DNA of 64,000 nucleotides, taken from contig CAVZTE010000005.1 in assembly GCA_963778165.1 (NCBI GenBank), forward strand, positions 1-64,000, in the 5' to 3' direction. Positions 56,531 through 64,000 of the stretch are shown one piece after another. The position numbers were made by a program, and so were the translations under genes. The first letter of the stretch is position 1. Every line of letters begins with the position of its first letter. The notes beneath the pieces were generated by a model, which was not told the DNA's origin, did not search any database, and was given only the letters and a program-made list of their open reading frames with translations. Origin of the DNA: Bog-756 sp963778165 (GTDB taxonomy: Bacteria > Actinomycetota > Acidimicrobiia > Acidimicrobiales > RAAP-2).

Positions 56531-56536
56531 TACCAT
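56531..56536 (+). promoter_or_regulatory. Leaderless promoter -10 (TACCAT)
   Basis: TACCAT is followed by 6 bases and the ATG at 56543. Confidence 0.6.
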
Positions 56537-56542
56537 CGACCC

Positions 56543-56776
56543 ATGGCCGCCGACTTCGACCCCGATGCCATGGTGGAACGCTTCCGGGCCAGGGCAAACG
56601 CCGTGCGATCCCGGGGACTGCCTCCGGTCGAGGGGCCCGACCGCGAGCGGTTCAAACAGCAGGCCCAGGCCGACTTCATGGACTTCGCCATGATCGGGGA
56701 CGCCCAGGCCTCCATCGAGGACGGGATTCTCACCCTCCGAGTCGACCTCCGCCCCCCGGCGGCCGACGGGGACTGA
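56543..56776 (+). CDS. Small hypothetical protein
   Basis: A 77-residue protein with an N-terminal amphipathic helix (DPDAMVERFRARANAVRSRG), a conserved-looking middle (FKQQAQADFMDFAMIGDAQA) and a C-terminal strand (ILTLRVDLRPP). I do not recognise the family. Start is set by the leaderless -10. Third positions are GC-rich as in the neighbours, which supports coding. Confidence 0.7.
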   Translation: MAADFDPDAMVERFRARANAVRSRGLPPVEGPDRERFKQQAQADFMDFAMIGDAQASIEDGILTLRVDLRPPAADGD

Positions 56777-56859
56777 GCCAAGCCTTCCCTGACTCCCCCG
56801 GCGACAGGGAGCGGGAACTGGTGGCGAAAGCCGGACTGGCGGTAGGCGCCCGGGCAGGC

Positions 56860-57489
56860 TCAGCCGCCGTAGTTCATCCGGGTGTCCTCCATGCGCAGGA
56901 TGCCAGAGTCGGCCTCCGAGCCCGGGCTCCCGTTCGATCCGCCAGCTTGGCCTTGGCCCACATCGGCGTCCTCGCCGACATCCACCACCTCGCCCACGAA
57001 GAGCACGTGGCTGGCCTCTCCTGCTCCGAGGTCGCCGTCCCAGACGAGCAGGTGCCGCACCTCGCACGCCAGCCACGACCGGGCCACCGACAGGCAGGGA
57101 AGGCCTCCGGTCACCTCGCGCACCGGCTCACCCTGCATCGATACGGCGGCCCCGGTCTCATCCGTCTCCACCGCTTCGACCGGTTTGACGAACCGACGGA
57201 CAACCGCCCGGGCCGATCGGGGCAGGAGGCTGACCGAGAATGCCCCGCCCTCCTCCACCAGCCGTCGGGTGAGCGACCCGTGCTCGACCGCCACAGAGAC
57301 CAGCTTGGGCTCGGTGGCCACCTGCATCACCCAGTTGCAGGTCATCAGGTTCCGTTCGGCGCCAGCTCGGCTGCCTACGACGAAGAGCCCGGTGGGTAGA
57401 GACCACAGGACCCGGCGCCGCGACCGGTCGTACTCTTCGGGGTCTCGACCGTCGGGGAACGGGCCCACCCCCTGGTCGGCTAGCGGCAC
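56860..57489 (-). CDS. Flavin reductase-like FMN-binding protein
   Basis: The protein shows the split-barrel flavin reductase pattern: SLPTGLFVVGSRAGAERNLM, TCNWVMQVATEPKLVSVAVE, FSVSLLPRSARAVVRRFVKP and later HVLFVGEVVDVG. It would bind FMN and may supply reduced flavin or act as a domain partner. GTG 57489 (209 residues) has GGGGA upstream; the frame stays open to ATG 57636, but codons there have poor third-position GC and look non-coding. The last residues are Asp/Gly-rich. Confidence 0.8.
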   Translation of the reverse strand: MPLADQGVGPFPDGRDPEEYDRSRRRVLWSLPTGLFVVGSRAGAERNLMTCNWVMQVATEPKLVSVAVEHGSLTRRLVEEGGAFSVSLLPRSARAVVRRFVKPVEAVETDETGAAVSMQGEPVREVTGGLPCLSVARSWLACEVRHLLVWDGDLGAGEASHVLFVGEVVDVGEDADVGQGQAGGSNGSPGSEADSGILRMEDTRMNYGG

Positions 57490-57651
57490 GGTCGGCCGTC
57501 CCCGCTGCGAGACGGGGCCCAGGATCCACTGCCAGTCACCAGGCTGCTCGGGCTGCCGTGTGTTCCACTTCGCATCACCTGCGTGTCCTTTGACTCGGCC
57601 AGGCGCCCATCCCGACTCGCACCGGTTCGCCGCCATGCGCCAGGCGCCGCA

Positions 57652-58224
57652 TCACGCTCCGAACGGGTCGTTGTTGTCGCCTGTCGAAAGCGTGGTGGAG
57701 GTGGACGGCGTATGACCGGTGATGTAGACGATACGGTCGACGGCGGTGGCCAGTAGGGGCGCGAGTTGCGCTCTCTCGGTGGCGGACTTCCGCAGCAGGG
57801 ACTGGCTCCCATTCGACCCGTTGTAGCAGTTGTTTCCGGCCGAGGCGGCGTCCTCGTAGGCCGTATTGAGGTCGTTGGTCAGCTGACTGTCCGGCGTCGG
57901 AAGGTTGCCGATGGCGGTCTGGGCATCGGTGGTCAGCAGGGCGCACACCTCCTTGATAGCCGCCGGTGAATTGTGGTGCGACAGCGCCAATGCCACATTG
58001 CGACTGTCCACCTGCACCTGGCCGATGGCGGCGCCTCCGCCGGAGGTGGTCAACCATCCGGAGATCTGGGAGGCGGGCGTACCGGTCTCGTCGAGAGTGC
58101 ATCCCGCCACCGTCGACGATGCCGCGGTCACCAGCAACGCGACCGAGAGCCAACGGTGCAGGGTCAGCGATCGGACCGGACGGTGTGGTCGTACCTCTTT
58201 CGCCTGATCAATCCGGTGCCTCAT
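57652..58224 (-). CDS. Putative lipoprotein
   Basis: ATG 58224 opens a 190-residue protein with a basic N-terminus, a hydrophobic stretch and a lipobox (LSVALLVTAASSTVAGC), so Cys should be lipidated after cleavage by Lsp. The mature part is Thr/Ser/Asn-rich with helical segments (QLTNDLNTAYEDAASAGNNC, LLRKSATERAQLAPLLATAV) and ends in a low-complexity Thr/Ser tail. Function unknown. It is exported and probably faces the cell wall. Confidence 0.75.
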   Translation of the reverse strand: MRHRIDQAKEVRPHRPVRSLTLHRWLSVALLVTAASSTVAGCTLDETGTPASQISGWLTTSGGGAAIGQVQVDSRNVALALSHHNSPAAIKEVCALLTTDAQTAIGNLPTPDSQLTNDLNTAYEDAASAGNNCYNGSNGSQSLLRKSATERAQLAPLLATAVDRIVYITGHTPSTSTTLSTGDNNDPFGA

Positions 58225-58241
58225 CGGAATCCAGACCGCCG

Positions 58242-58715
58242 CTAGGCCGGGAAACCGGTCCAATCGGCACGCCAGGATGGGTCCAGCTGTCGTAGGAACT
58301 GGGCACACCGTTCCTCTTCAGAGTGCTCACCGATGGCTCCGGCGGTCGACCGGAGACCATCGAGGCAGCGCAGGAATCCGCGGTTCTCCTCGTGTTCCCA
58401 CCGCACCAGCCCCGAGCCCTTCCAGCCGGCGGCCCGCAGGGCGTCGAGACCCCGGTGGTAACCCACCCGGAAACAGGCGTAGGCCTCCACGTCATCCCGG
58501 GCCAGGGAACCGAGAGCGGCCCAGGCGGCCTGCGACCGGGGAGCTGCGCGCACCACGTCGGACACCGCATGTCGGCGCCGTTCACCCGGCTGAGCCAGCG
58601 CGGCCTCGAGTCCCGACCTCACCTGCTCGGACTCCTCGGGCAGCACCGTCTCCGGAAGTCCGGTGGTCAGCCTGACCGGTGACAAGTCGGATGGCTCTGC
58701 CCCTGGGGTACTCAT
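58242..58715 (-). CDS. DUF3151 family protein
   Basis: A 157-residue actinobacterial protein of unknown function. The family signature is clear: YACFRVGYHRGLDALRAAGW, then KGSGLVRWEHEENRGFLRCL, and a helical repeat-like architecture. ATG 58715 is preceded by TACACT and 7 bases (leaderless). The lipoprotein gene follows 17 bases downstream and may be co-transcribed. Confidence 0.9.
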   Translation of the reverse strand: MSTPGAEPSDLSPVRLTTGLPETVLPEESEQVRSGLEAALAQPGERRRHAVSDVVRAAPRSQAAWAALGSLARDDVEAYACFRVGYHRGLDALRAAGWKGSGLVRWEHEENRGFLRCLDGLRSTAGAIGEHSEEERCAQFLRQLDPSWRADWTGFPA

Positions 58716-58722
58716 GGCGGTC

Positions 58723-58728
58723 AGTGTA
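58723..58728 (-). promoter_or_regulatory. Leaderless promoter -10 (TACACT) of the DUF3151 gene
   Basis: Minus-strand TACACT stands 7 bases before ATG 58715. The same hexamer and spacing precede def. Confidence 0.6.
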
Positions 58729-58909
58729 CGACCGGGTAGGTCGTGGCTCCGTTCAGACTCGTACCCCCCAGACATGGTGCAGCCGTCGGAAACCGAACCC
58801 TGCTGGTTGCGGGCGCGCTTCTGCCGCCGGGCGCGCTCCAGCGGCCGGCGGTGCAGGAATAGCGGGAATCGGTGATCGGTGGAGCGAGGGGTGAGGCTTC
58901 GGCCCGGGT

Positions 58910-60142
58910 TCATTCCCGCCGTGGCGGTTCGGTCCGCTCCCGCTGGTTGCGCATCCGGTTGTGCCGGCCACAGAGCAGCCGGCCGTTCTCCTGGGTGGTC
59001 GGCCCACCGTTGCTCCAGGGCTGGATGTGGTCGACCTGGCACCGGGAGGCCGGCACGTCACAGGTCGGGTGGGCACAGGTCCGGTCCCGCACCTCGATGG
59101 CTCTCCGGGTGGCCCCGGTGAACAGGCGTGTCGTGGGGGCGATCTCTCGTCGTCCCTGGGGGGTGAAGACGGCCTGGTCGAGGGCCTCGGGGGTGAGGGA
59201 GGCCAGTTTTGACGGTGCCCCCATCGCCACCCGTCCCCCGAGGGTGAAGGTGGCCCGCTCGAGGTCGGCCTGCAGCAACCAGGGCAGCAGGGTGCCGGGT
59301 GGGATGACCGTGCCGTCCTCCAGCTGGGAGAGCCTGCCGTGGAGCGATTCGTAGTCCACCAGCACGGTGAACAGCGGTGCCGGTCGCCGGCCCTCGTGGT
59401 CGGCCTTGGAGCGGGTGGCCATCTCCACCAGGGCGTCGGCCCGGCGCTGGCCCGGGGTGCGGGTGAGCTCGGCGAGGAGGGGCTCCCTACCCAGGCGCTC
59501 TCTGGCCTCGGCCCACTCGGCGTCGAAGAACAGCTGCTCGAGGCGGTCGAGCTCCCCGCCCACGATGGCCCCCGAGATGGGGTCCAGGGTCATCTGTCCC
59601 AACCACATGTCCTCGAAGCTGCGGACCAGGTACACCTCTCGTTGGGCACAGCGCCGCTCGGCCTGGTCCTCGGCCCCTGCCCGGTCGGCCCGGTGCAGCC
59701 AGTAGCTCATGTACTGGACGAACTGGTGGTGGGAGAGCTGCGTCCCCTGGGCCACCAGCTCTCCTTCCTGGTCGATCAACGCCTCGTGGGTGCGGTCCTG
59801 GTCGGCGGCGATGAGCACGTCCACCTGGTCCCCGCCCAACTGCCCGGCACCGAAGGCCTCGGTGGTCCGGGGCAGGCGGCGGAGGTGGCGTCCCCGCTTG
59901 ACCTGGGCGGCGGCCTGCTTGTTCGACAGCCGGCACTCGGACTTGAGCCAGGCCTTGGTGGTGACCGCCCCATCGGCCTCGAAGGCGCCGGCGGCGTCGA
60001 AACAGGCCACCGTCGTGGTGACCAGGCAGTCGAGCTGGGCCAACTGCTTCTCGAGGACGGCCAGGGACTCGGCGTCGGCGAAGGCCGCCGGACCGAGTGC
60101 TTTGGCCGCATCGAGAGCCACTTGGAGGTCGTCTAGAACCAT
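58910..60142 (-). CDS. DUF222 / HNH endonuclease domain protein (13E12-like)
   Basis: The N-terminal 280 residues are the helical DUF222 region found in multicopy actinobacterial proteins; SNKQAAAQVKRGRHLRRLPR is typical. The C-terminus is an HNH nuclease: RDRTCAHPTCDVPASRCQVD, then HIQPWSNGGPTTQENGRLLC and GRHNRMR, with the DH, N and H residues and four zinc cysteines. The target is unknown; such genes are often duplicated and may be selfish or defence-related. Start is ATG 60142 or TTG 60148. Confidence 0.9.
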   Translation of the reverse strand: MVLDDLQVALDAAKALGPAAFADAESLAVLEKQLAQLDCLVTTTVACFDAAGAFEADGAVTTKAWLKSECRLSNKQAAAQVKRGRHLRRLPRTTEAFGAGQLGGDQVDVLIAADQDRTHEALIDQEGELVAQGTQLSHHQFVQYMSYWLHRADRAGAEDQAERRCAQREVYLVRSFEDMWLGQMTLDPISGAIVGGELDRLEQLFFDAEWAEARERLGREPLLAELTRTPGQRRADALVEMATRSKADHEGRRPAPLFTVLVDYESLHGRLSQLEDGTVIPPGTLLPWLLQADLERATFTLGGRVAMGAPSKLASLTPEALDQAVFTPQGRREIAPTTRLFTGATRRAIEVRDRTCAHPTCDVPASRCQVDHIQPWSNGGPTTQENGRLLCGRHNRMRNQRERTEPPRRE

Positions 60143-60321
60143 GACCAAGTATCCCAGGAGGGTGTGACGGTGGTCCGGGGAGACCGGGGAGGACCGGGTC
60201 GGCGAAAGGGGTGCCGGAAGAAGAGGGGAATGCGGGGTGGTGGGGCGGCCCGAATGGCCGGGCGGGGGCCGGGGTTCCAGCGGAGCAGACCGGTCGACCG
60301 CCAGGCCCGAGAACCAAAACG

Positions 60322-60345
60322 AACAAAAAAAGCCCGCAGGGTCAG
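60322..60345 (-). terminator. Possible terminator of tyrS
   Basis: Directly after the tyrS stop the minus strand reads CCCTGCGGGC followed by seven T, the longest T-run I noticed in the window. The hairpin is short (CCC/GGG), so termination strength is uncertain. Confidence 0.45.
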
Positions 60346-61629
60346 TCGAACTTGACCAGGTGGTAGTTCTTCTTGCCCTTGCGTAGGACCAGGTATCGCC
60401 CGTCGATCAGGTCGGTGGGGCCCACGGTGTACCCGGGGTCGTCCTGGCGGCGGTTGTTCACGTACGCGCCGCCCTGCTCGATGGTGGTGCGGGCACTCCC
60501 CCGAGACGTAGCGAGGCCCGTCTCCACCAGCAGGTCCACCAGGCTCAAGCCTGGAGCGTCGAGCCGGGCCCGTCCCAGGGTGGTCGACGGGGCCTCGGCG
60601 AAGACCTCGAGCAGCGACCGCTCATCCAATCCGGCCACCTCCTCGCTGAACAGCGCCCGGCCCGCCTGCTCGGCGCGTGCCGGTCTCGTCGGCCCCGTGC
60701 ACCAGGGTGCAGACCTGTCGGGCCAGCTCCCGTTGCGACGCCCGTTGCTCGGGGTGGGCGGCCGTGGCCTCGTCGAGAGCCAGGATCTCGTCGTGGCCGA
60801 GGAAGGTGAAGTACCGGAGGTACGACCCGACCACCGAGTCCTCGCTACGCAGGAAGAATTGGTAGAGCTGGTAAGGACTGGTGCGGGCGGGGTCCAGCCA
60901 CACGCTCCCCGACTCGGTCTTGCCGAACTTGGTGCCGTCCGCCTTCACCACGAGGGGAGTGGTCAGGCCCCAGACTTCTTGGTGGCGCACTTTCCGTACC
61001 AGCTCGGTGCCCATGGTGATGTTGCCCCACTGGTCACTCCCGCCCAGCTGGAGTCGGCATCCGAAGGTTTCGAACAGGTGGAGGAAGTCGTAGGCCTGGA
61101 GGAGCATGTAGCTGAACTCCGTGTACGAGATGCCCTGGTCGGCTCGGGACAGCCGGGACTTGACCGAGTCCTTGGCCACCATGTTGTTGACGGTGAAGTG
61201 CTTGCCGACGTCGCGGAGGAAGGTGAACAGCGACATGGGCCGGAGCCAGTCGGCATTGTTGAGCAGCAGGGCCGGGCCTCCCTCCCGTTGGGGGTCGAAG
61301 TCGAGGAACTGCCCGAGTTGGGCCCGGATCCCCTCGAGGTTGGAGGCCAGCTCCTCCTCGCTCAGGAGCGATCTCTCCTCCGACTTCCCCCCGGGGTCCC
61401 CCACGAATCCGGTCCCGCCGCCGGCTACGGCGATGGGCCGGTGCCCGGCCAACTGGAGCCGGCGCAGGTTGCAGATCTGCAGGAGGTGGCCGACATGGAG
61501 GCTGTCGGCGGTGGGGTCGAAACCGGTGTAGGCGGTGAGCTGATCGGCGTCCAACCGCTTCTCGAGCTCGGGGTCGGTCAGCTGGTGAATCAACCCCCTG
61601 AACCGGAGGTCCTCGGCGAGATGGGCCAT
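60342..61629 (-). pseudogene. tyrS: Tyrosyl-tRNA synthetase, interrupted by a one-base insertion
   Basis: TyrS charges tRNA-Tyr. The class I motifs are HVGHLLQ (HIGH-like) and KFGKTES (KMSKS-like), with GGSDQWGNIT in the active site. The first frame runs from ATG 61629 through VCTLVHGADET, then leaves the family sequence. The C-terminal S4 domain (LDERSLLEVF, then RTTIEQGGAYVNNRR and KGKKNYHLVKF) continues in another frame to 60342. Removing one G from ACCGGCACG (60681-60680) gives DETARAEQAGRALFSEE and one frame of 429 codons. A sequence error is the likely cause, since tyrS is normally essential. Confidence 0.88.
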
Positions 61630-61889
61630 GCCTGCAGCCTGCCACGTCGTCAGGCCGGAGTGACCCACCGTCACCGGGACGCAGGGACCCCGAGCCTTCC
61701 TCGGCTACTACGATCGGACTCCGTTCGAGCGCAGTCGACCCCGGTCGGCCCACTCGGCCCGCTCGGCTCACTCGTCAATACCGGCCGAACCCGGCCCACC
61801 CGGCCTCCCGGCCGCCCGGCCGCAGAGCACCCGACACCCGCACAGCAACCGACACCGACCCCCGACCCCGACCCCCTGAGGAGCGCGTG

Positions 61890-63242
61890 ATGCTCAACCC
61901 CTACCTCCACGGGAATTACGCGCCGGTTACCGAGGAGCGGACCGACGACGTCGACCTTCCGGTCACCGGGGTCATCCCGCCCGACCTCGAAGGACGGCTG
62001 CTGCGGAACGGACCCAACCCGGCGGTGGTGCCGGCCGACGAGGAGGACTACCACTGGTTCAGCGGTGACGGGATGATCCACGCCATCTCGCTGGCCGAGG
62101 GTCGGGCCACCGGCTACCGCAACCGATGGGTGCGGACCCGGGCCCTCTCGGCCAAGAAGGGGACGCCACCGCCCCGAGGCCCCGGCGAGCCCATCGACGG
62201 CCCGGCCAATACCCACGTCATCCGACACGCCAGCACCACCCTGGCCCTGGTGGAGTCGGGATTCCCCCACGCCCTGTCACCCGGGCTCGACCGGGCCCGG
62301 GTCCACGACTTCGACGGGGCGCTGGCCTCGCCCATGACCGCCCACCCCAAGGTGGACCCGGACACCGGGGAGCTGATCTTCTTCGGCAGTGACGTGTTCG
62401 GGCCGCCGTTCCTCCGCTACCACGTGGCCGACGCCGCCGGGGCACTGGTGCGCACCGAGGAGATCGAGATCCCCCGGGCCACGATGATGCACGACTTCGG
62501 CGTCACCGCCACCCGGGTGGTGTTCCTCGACCTCCCCGTGGTCTTCGAGCTCGGTCTGGCCACGGAGGGCCGCACCATGCCCTACGAGTGGATGGCCGAT
62601 GCCGGCGCCCGCATCGGGGTGATGCCGCGGAACGAGGGGAACGACCGGATCCGCTGGATCGGCATCGATCCCACCTACGTGTTCCACGTCCTCAACTGCT
62701 ACGACGACAGCGGGGGCGACAACATCGTCATGGACGTGGTCCGCTACGACAGCGCCTTCGACACTGCTCCCGGGGAGACCATCAGCTCCAACCAACCGGT
62801 ACTGGCCCGGTGGACCATCGACCCGGCCTCGAACCGGATGTCCGAGCAGCGCCTGGACGACACGCCGGTCGAGTTCCCCCGCGTGGCCGACGAGGTGGCG
62901 GGCCGCGCCCACCGGTACGGCTACTGCACCCGGCTCGGCGACCGCGCCGACCAACCGGAGCAGCTGGGGCTGGTCAAGTACGACCTGGCCCGCGACGTCT
63001 CGACCCGCTTCGAGCCGGGCGAGTACCGGTCTCCTGGGGAGGCGGTGTTCGTCCGCGCCGCAGACGGCTCCGGGGAGGACGAGGGGTGGGTCCTCACTGT
63101 GGTCTACGACGCCACCCGGGACGCCAGTGACCTGGTCATTCTGGACTCCACGTCGTTCGGGGGCCCGCCGGTGGCCACCGTCCACCTCCCGGCCCGGGTC
63201 CCCTTCGGGTTCCACGGGTCGTGGGTGCCGGCCGACGCCTGA
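61890..63242 (+). CDS. Carotenoid oxygenase (RPE65/CCD family)
   Basis: A non-heme iron dioxygenase that cleaves carotenoids, apocarotenoids or stilbene-like compounds. The N-terminus NPYLHGNYAPVTEE and GRLLRNGPNPAV are typical. The four iron histidines lie in TAHPKVDPDTGE, MMHDFGVT, FHVLNCYDD and FGFHGSWVP. The 450 residues form the seven-bladed propeller. A GAGGAG 6 bases before ATG 61890 sets the start (a GTG lies just before). Substrate is unknown and no carotenoid genes are near. Confidence 0.92.
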   Translation: MLNPYLHGNYAPVTEERTDDVDLPVTGVIPPDLEGRLLRNGPNPAVVPADEEDYHWFSGDGMIHAISLAEGRATGYRNRWVRTRALSAKKGTPPPRGPGEPIDGPANTHVIRHASTTLALVESGFPHALSPGLDRARVHDFDGALASPMTAHPKVDPDTGELIFFGSDVFGPPFLRYHVADAAGALVRTEEIEIPRATMMHDFGVTATRVVFLDLPVVFELGLATEGRTMPYEWMADAGARIGVMPRNEGNDRIRWIGIDPTYVFHVLNCYDDSGGDNIVMDVVRYDSAFDTAPGETISSNQPVLARWTIDPASNRMSEQRLDDTPVEFPRVADEVAGRAHRYGYCTRLGDRADQPEQLGLVKYDLARDVSTRFEPGEYRSPGEAVFVRAADGSGEDEGWVLTVVYDATRDASDLVILDSTSFGGPPVATVHLPARVPFGFHGSWVPADA

Positions 63243-63453
63243 ACCGGCACCACCAGCCCCCACCAACCCCCCTCCAGCCCCGGATCGGCCCCTCGGCCCC
63301 GAGTGCCACCAGATTTCGGACCGGCCGTGGGAAACTGTCCCGATCCCCCCAAGGGGCATCCACAGGCCCGCTGACCCCAGCCGACCAGCACCAGGGTGCC
63401 CGCAGGATCGCCTCGTCGATCTGATGAGCCGATGAACCGACACCCACATCCCC

Positions 63454-64000
63454 GTGCCGCCCACTGAACTTCCACCGCCCAGGAGATCCCGCCCGACCGG
63501 CAGCTCCTCGCCCGGCTCCACCGGCAGGCCCCGTGGCACCTCCCCCAGCCGGGGCGCCGGCCCCACCGAATTCCCCGGGCCCATCCTGGGCGGGCAGGTG
63601 GCCGTCCCCACTAGGCGGGAGCTGCGCAAGGCCCGCAAGCGGAGGCGGCGCCCGGCCGAGCGCATCCTGCGGATCGGCATCGTGGCGGTGGTGGTCCTGC
63701 TGGTGGTGGCGGGCTTCGGGTACGGGTACTTCCGCTACGAGTGGAGCAAGGTGTCCTCCAGCCCGTGCTCGGTGTGCGTGGCGGCGGCCAACGGCGCTCC
63801 CTACAACGTGCTGGTCATCGGCTCCGACAGCCGGGCCGGCGAGACCGAGGCCGAAGCCCAGCAGTTCGGCACGGCCACCGAGGCCGCCGGCCAGCGGAGC
63901 GACACCATCAAGATTGTCCGGGTCAATCCCGCCGCCGGGACCGCTTCAAGCCTCTCGATCCCCCGAGACACCTACGTGACCCTCTCCGGGGTGCCGGCCA
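63454..64000 (+). CDS. LytR-CpsA-Psr family protein (3' end outside window)
   Basis: LCP enzymes attach glycopolymers such as arabinogalactan or teichoic acids to peptidoglycan. The first 50 residues are Pro/Ser/Arg-rich and cytoplasmic, then a basic stretch (TRRELRKARKRRRRPAERIL) and one membrane segment (IGIVAVVVLLVVAGFGYGYF). The extracellular LCP domain begins with YNVLVIGSDSRAGE, GQRSDTIKIVRVNPAAG and SLSIPRDTYVTL, which hold the Asp and Arg residues that bind pyrophosphate. GTG 63454 is the first start after an in-frame stop; GTG 63598 is an alternative. The 211 bases before it show nothing else. Confidence 0.85.
   Translation, partial: MPPTELPPPRRSRPTGSSSPGSTGRPRGTSPSRGAGPTEFPGPILGGQVAVPTRRELRKARKRRRRPAERILRIGIVAVVVLLVVAGFGYGYFRYEWSKVSSSPCSVCVAAANGAPYNVLVIGSDSRAGETEAEAQQFGTATEAAGQRSDTIKIVRVNPAAGTASSLSIPRDTYVTLSGVPA

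Noticed and set aside
57480..57812. Alternative small frame overlapping the flavin reductase start (with AAAGGA before an ATG near 57563)
   Set aside because: It ends quickly, overlaps the lipoprotein gene in another frame and has no recognisable product.
58910..60142. HNH protein as part of a restriction or mobile element
   Set aside because: No methylase, integrase, repeats or composition change surround it; DUF222-HNH genes are common in actinobacterial chromosomes.
60680..60681. Programmed frameshift or two-subunit tyrosyl-tRNA synthetase
   Set aside because: The break falls at a linker, but no split TyrRS is known to me and the downstream frame's first ATG-like codon lies inside the linker without a ribosome site.

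Overview
The window is about 70% GC and almost fully coding. It looks like a bacterial chromosome from a high-GC actinobacterium. Pointers are a DipZ-type CcdA protein, an actinobacterial integration host factor (mIHF) beside gmk, DUF1844 and DUF3151 family proteins, a DUF222/HNH endonuclease, a helicase-motif-less PriA, and the gene order argC-J-B-D-F-R-G-H. The divergent ornithine carbamoyltransferase motif and several lineage-specific gene losses suggest a deep branch such as Acidimicrobiia, but that placement is inference. I see no phage, plasmid, insertion sequence, CRISPR array, rRNA or tRNA.

Layout. 1-9937 (minus): the start of dipZ, then a complete arginine operon read argC to argH, driven by a promoter overlapped by two ARG boxes and containing its own repressor gene argR. 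10260-12643: an acidic hypothetical protein, a beta-hydroxyacid dehydrogenase and a PNPOx-like protein. 12710-19020 (minus): infC-rpmI-rplT-rRNA methyltransferase-pheS-pheT. 19218-21993: a DUF1844 protein and an MFS carrier, converging on a cold-shock-domain protein. 22112-27787 (minus): fmt, rpe, ribD, ribBA, ribH, hisG. 27929-34416 (minus): mihF, gmk, rpoZ, coaBC, metK, priA, def. 34684-38524: 5-oxoprolinase genes pxpA and pxpBC, a GNAT enzyme and a hypothetical protein. 38537-47929 (minus): a pyrimidine operon pyrR-B-C-carA-carB-pyrD-pyrF with a PyrR-binding hairpin in its leader. 48115-53678 (minus): aroC-aroK-aroB-aroQ-pepP-efp-nusB. 53739-60142: prepilin peptidase, nfuA, a Cys-rich conserved protein and small or accessory genes. 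60342-64000: tyrS, a carotenoid oxygenase and the start of an LCP-family gene.

Most genes make building blocks (arginine, pyrimidines, chorismate, riboflavin, SAM, CoA) or translation factors. They are packed into operons joined by ATGA, GTGA or TGATG overlaps. Regulation is unusually legible: ARG boxes, a PyrR loop, an FMN-riboswitch-like leader before ribBA with two mutually exclusive helices, an AUA start codon on infC, and many leaderless promoters with a TANNNT element 6-7 bases before the start codon.

Two essential genes, priA and tyrS, carry single-base frameshifts that look like assembly errors. Short tandem repeats recur at gene ends and operon junctions and often extend the encoded proteins.
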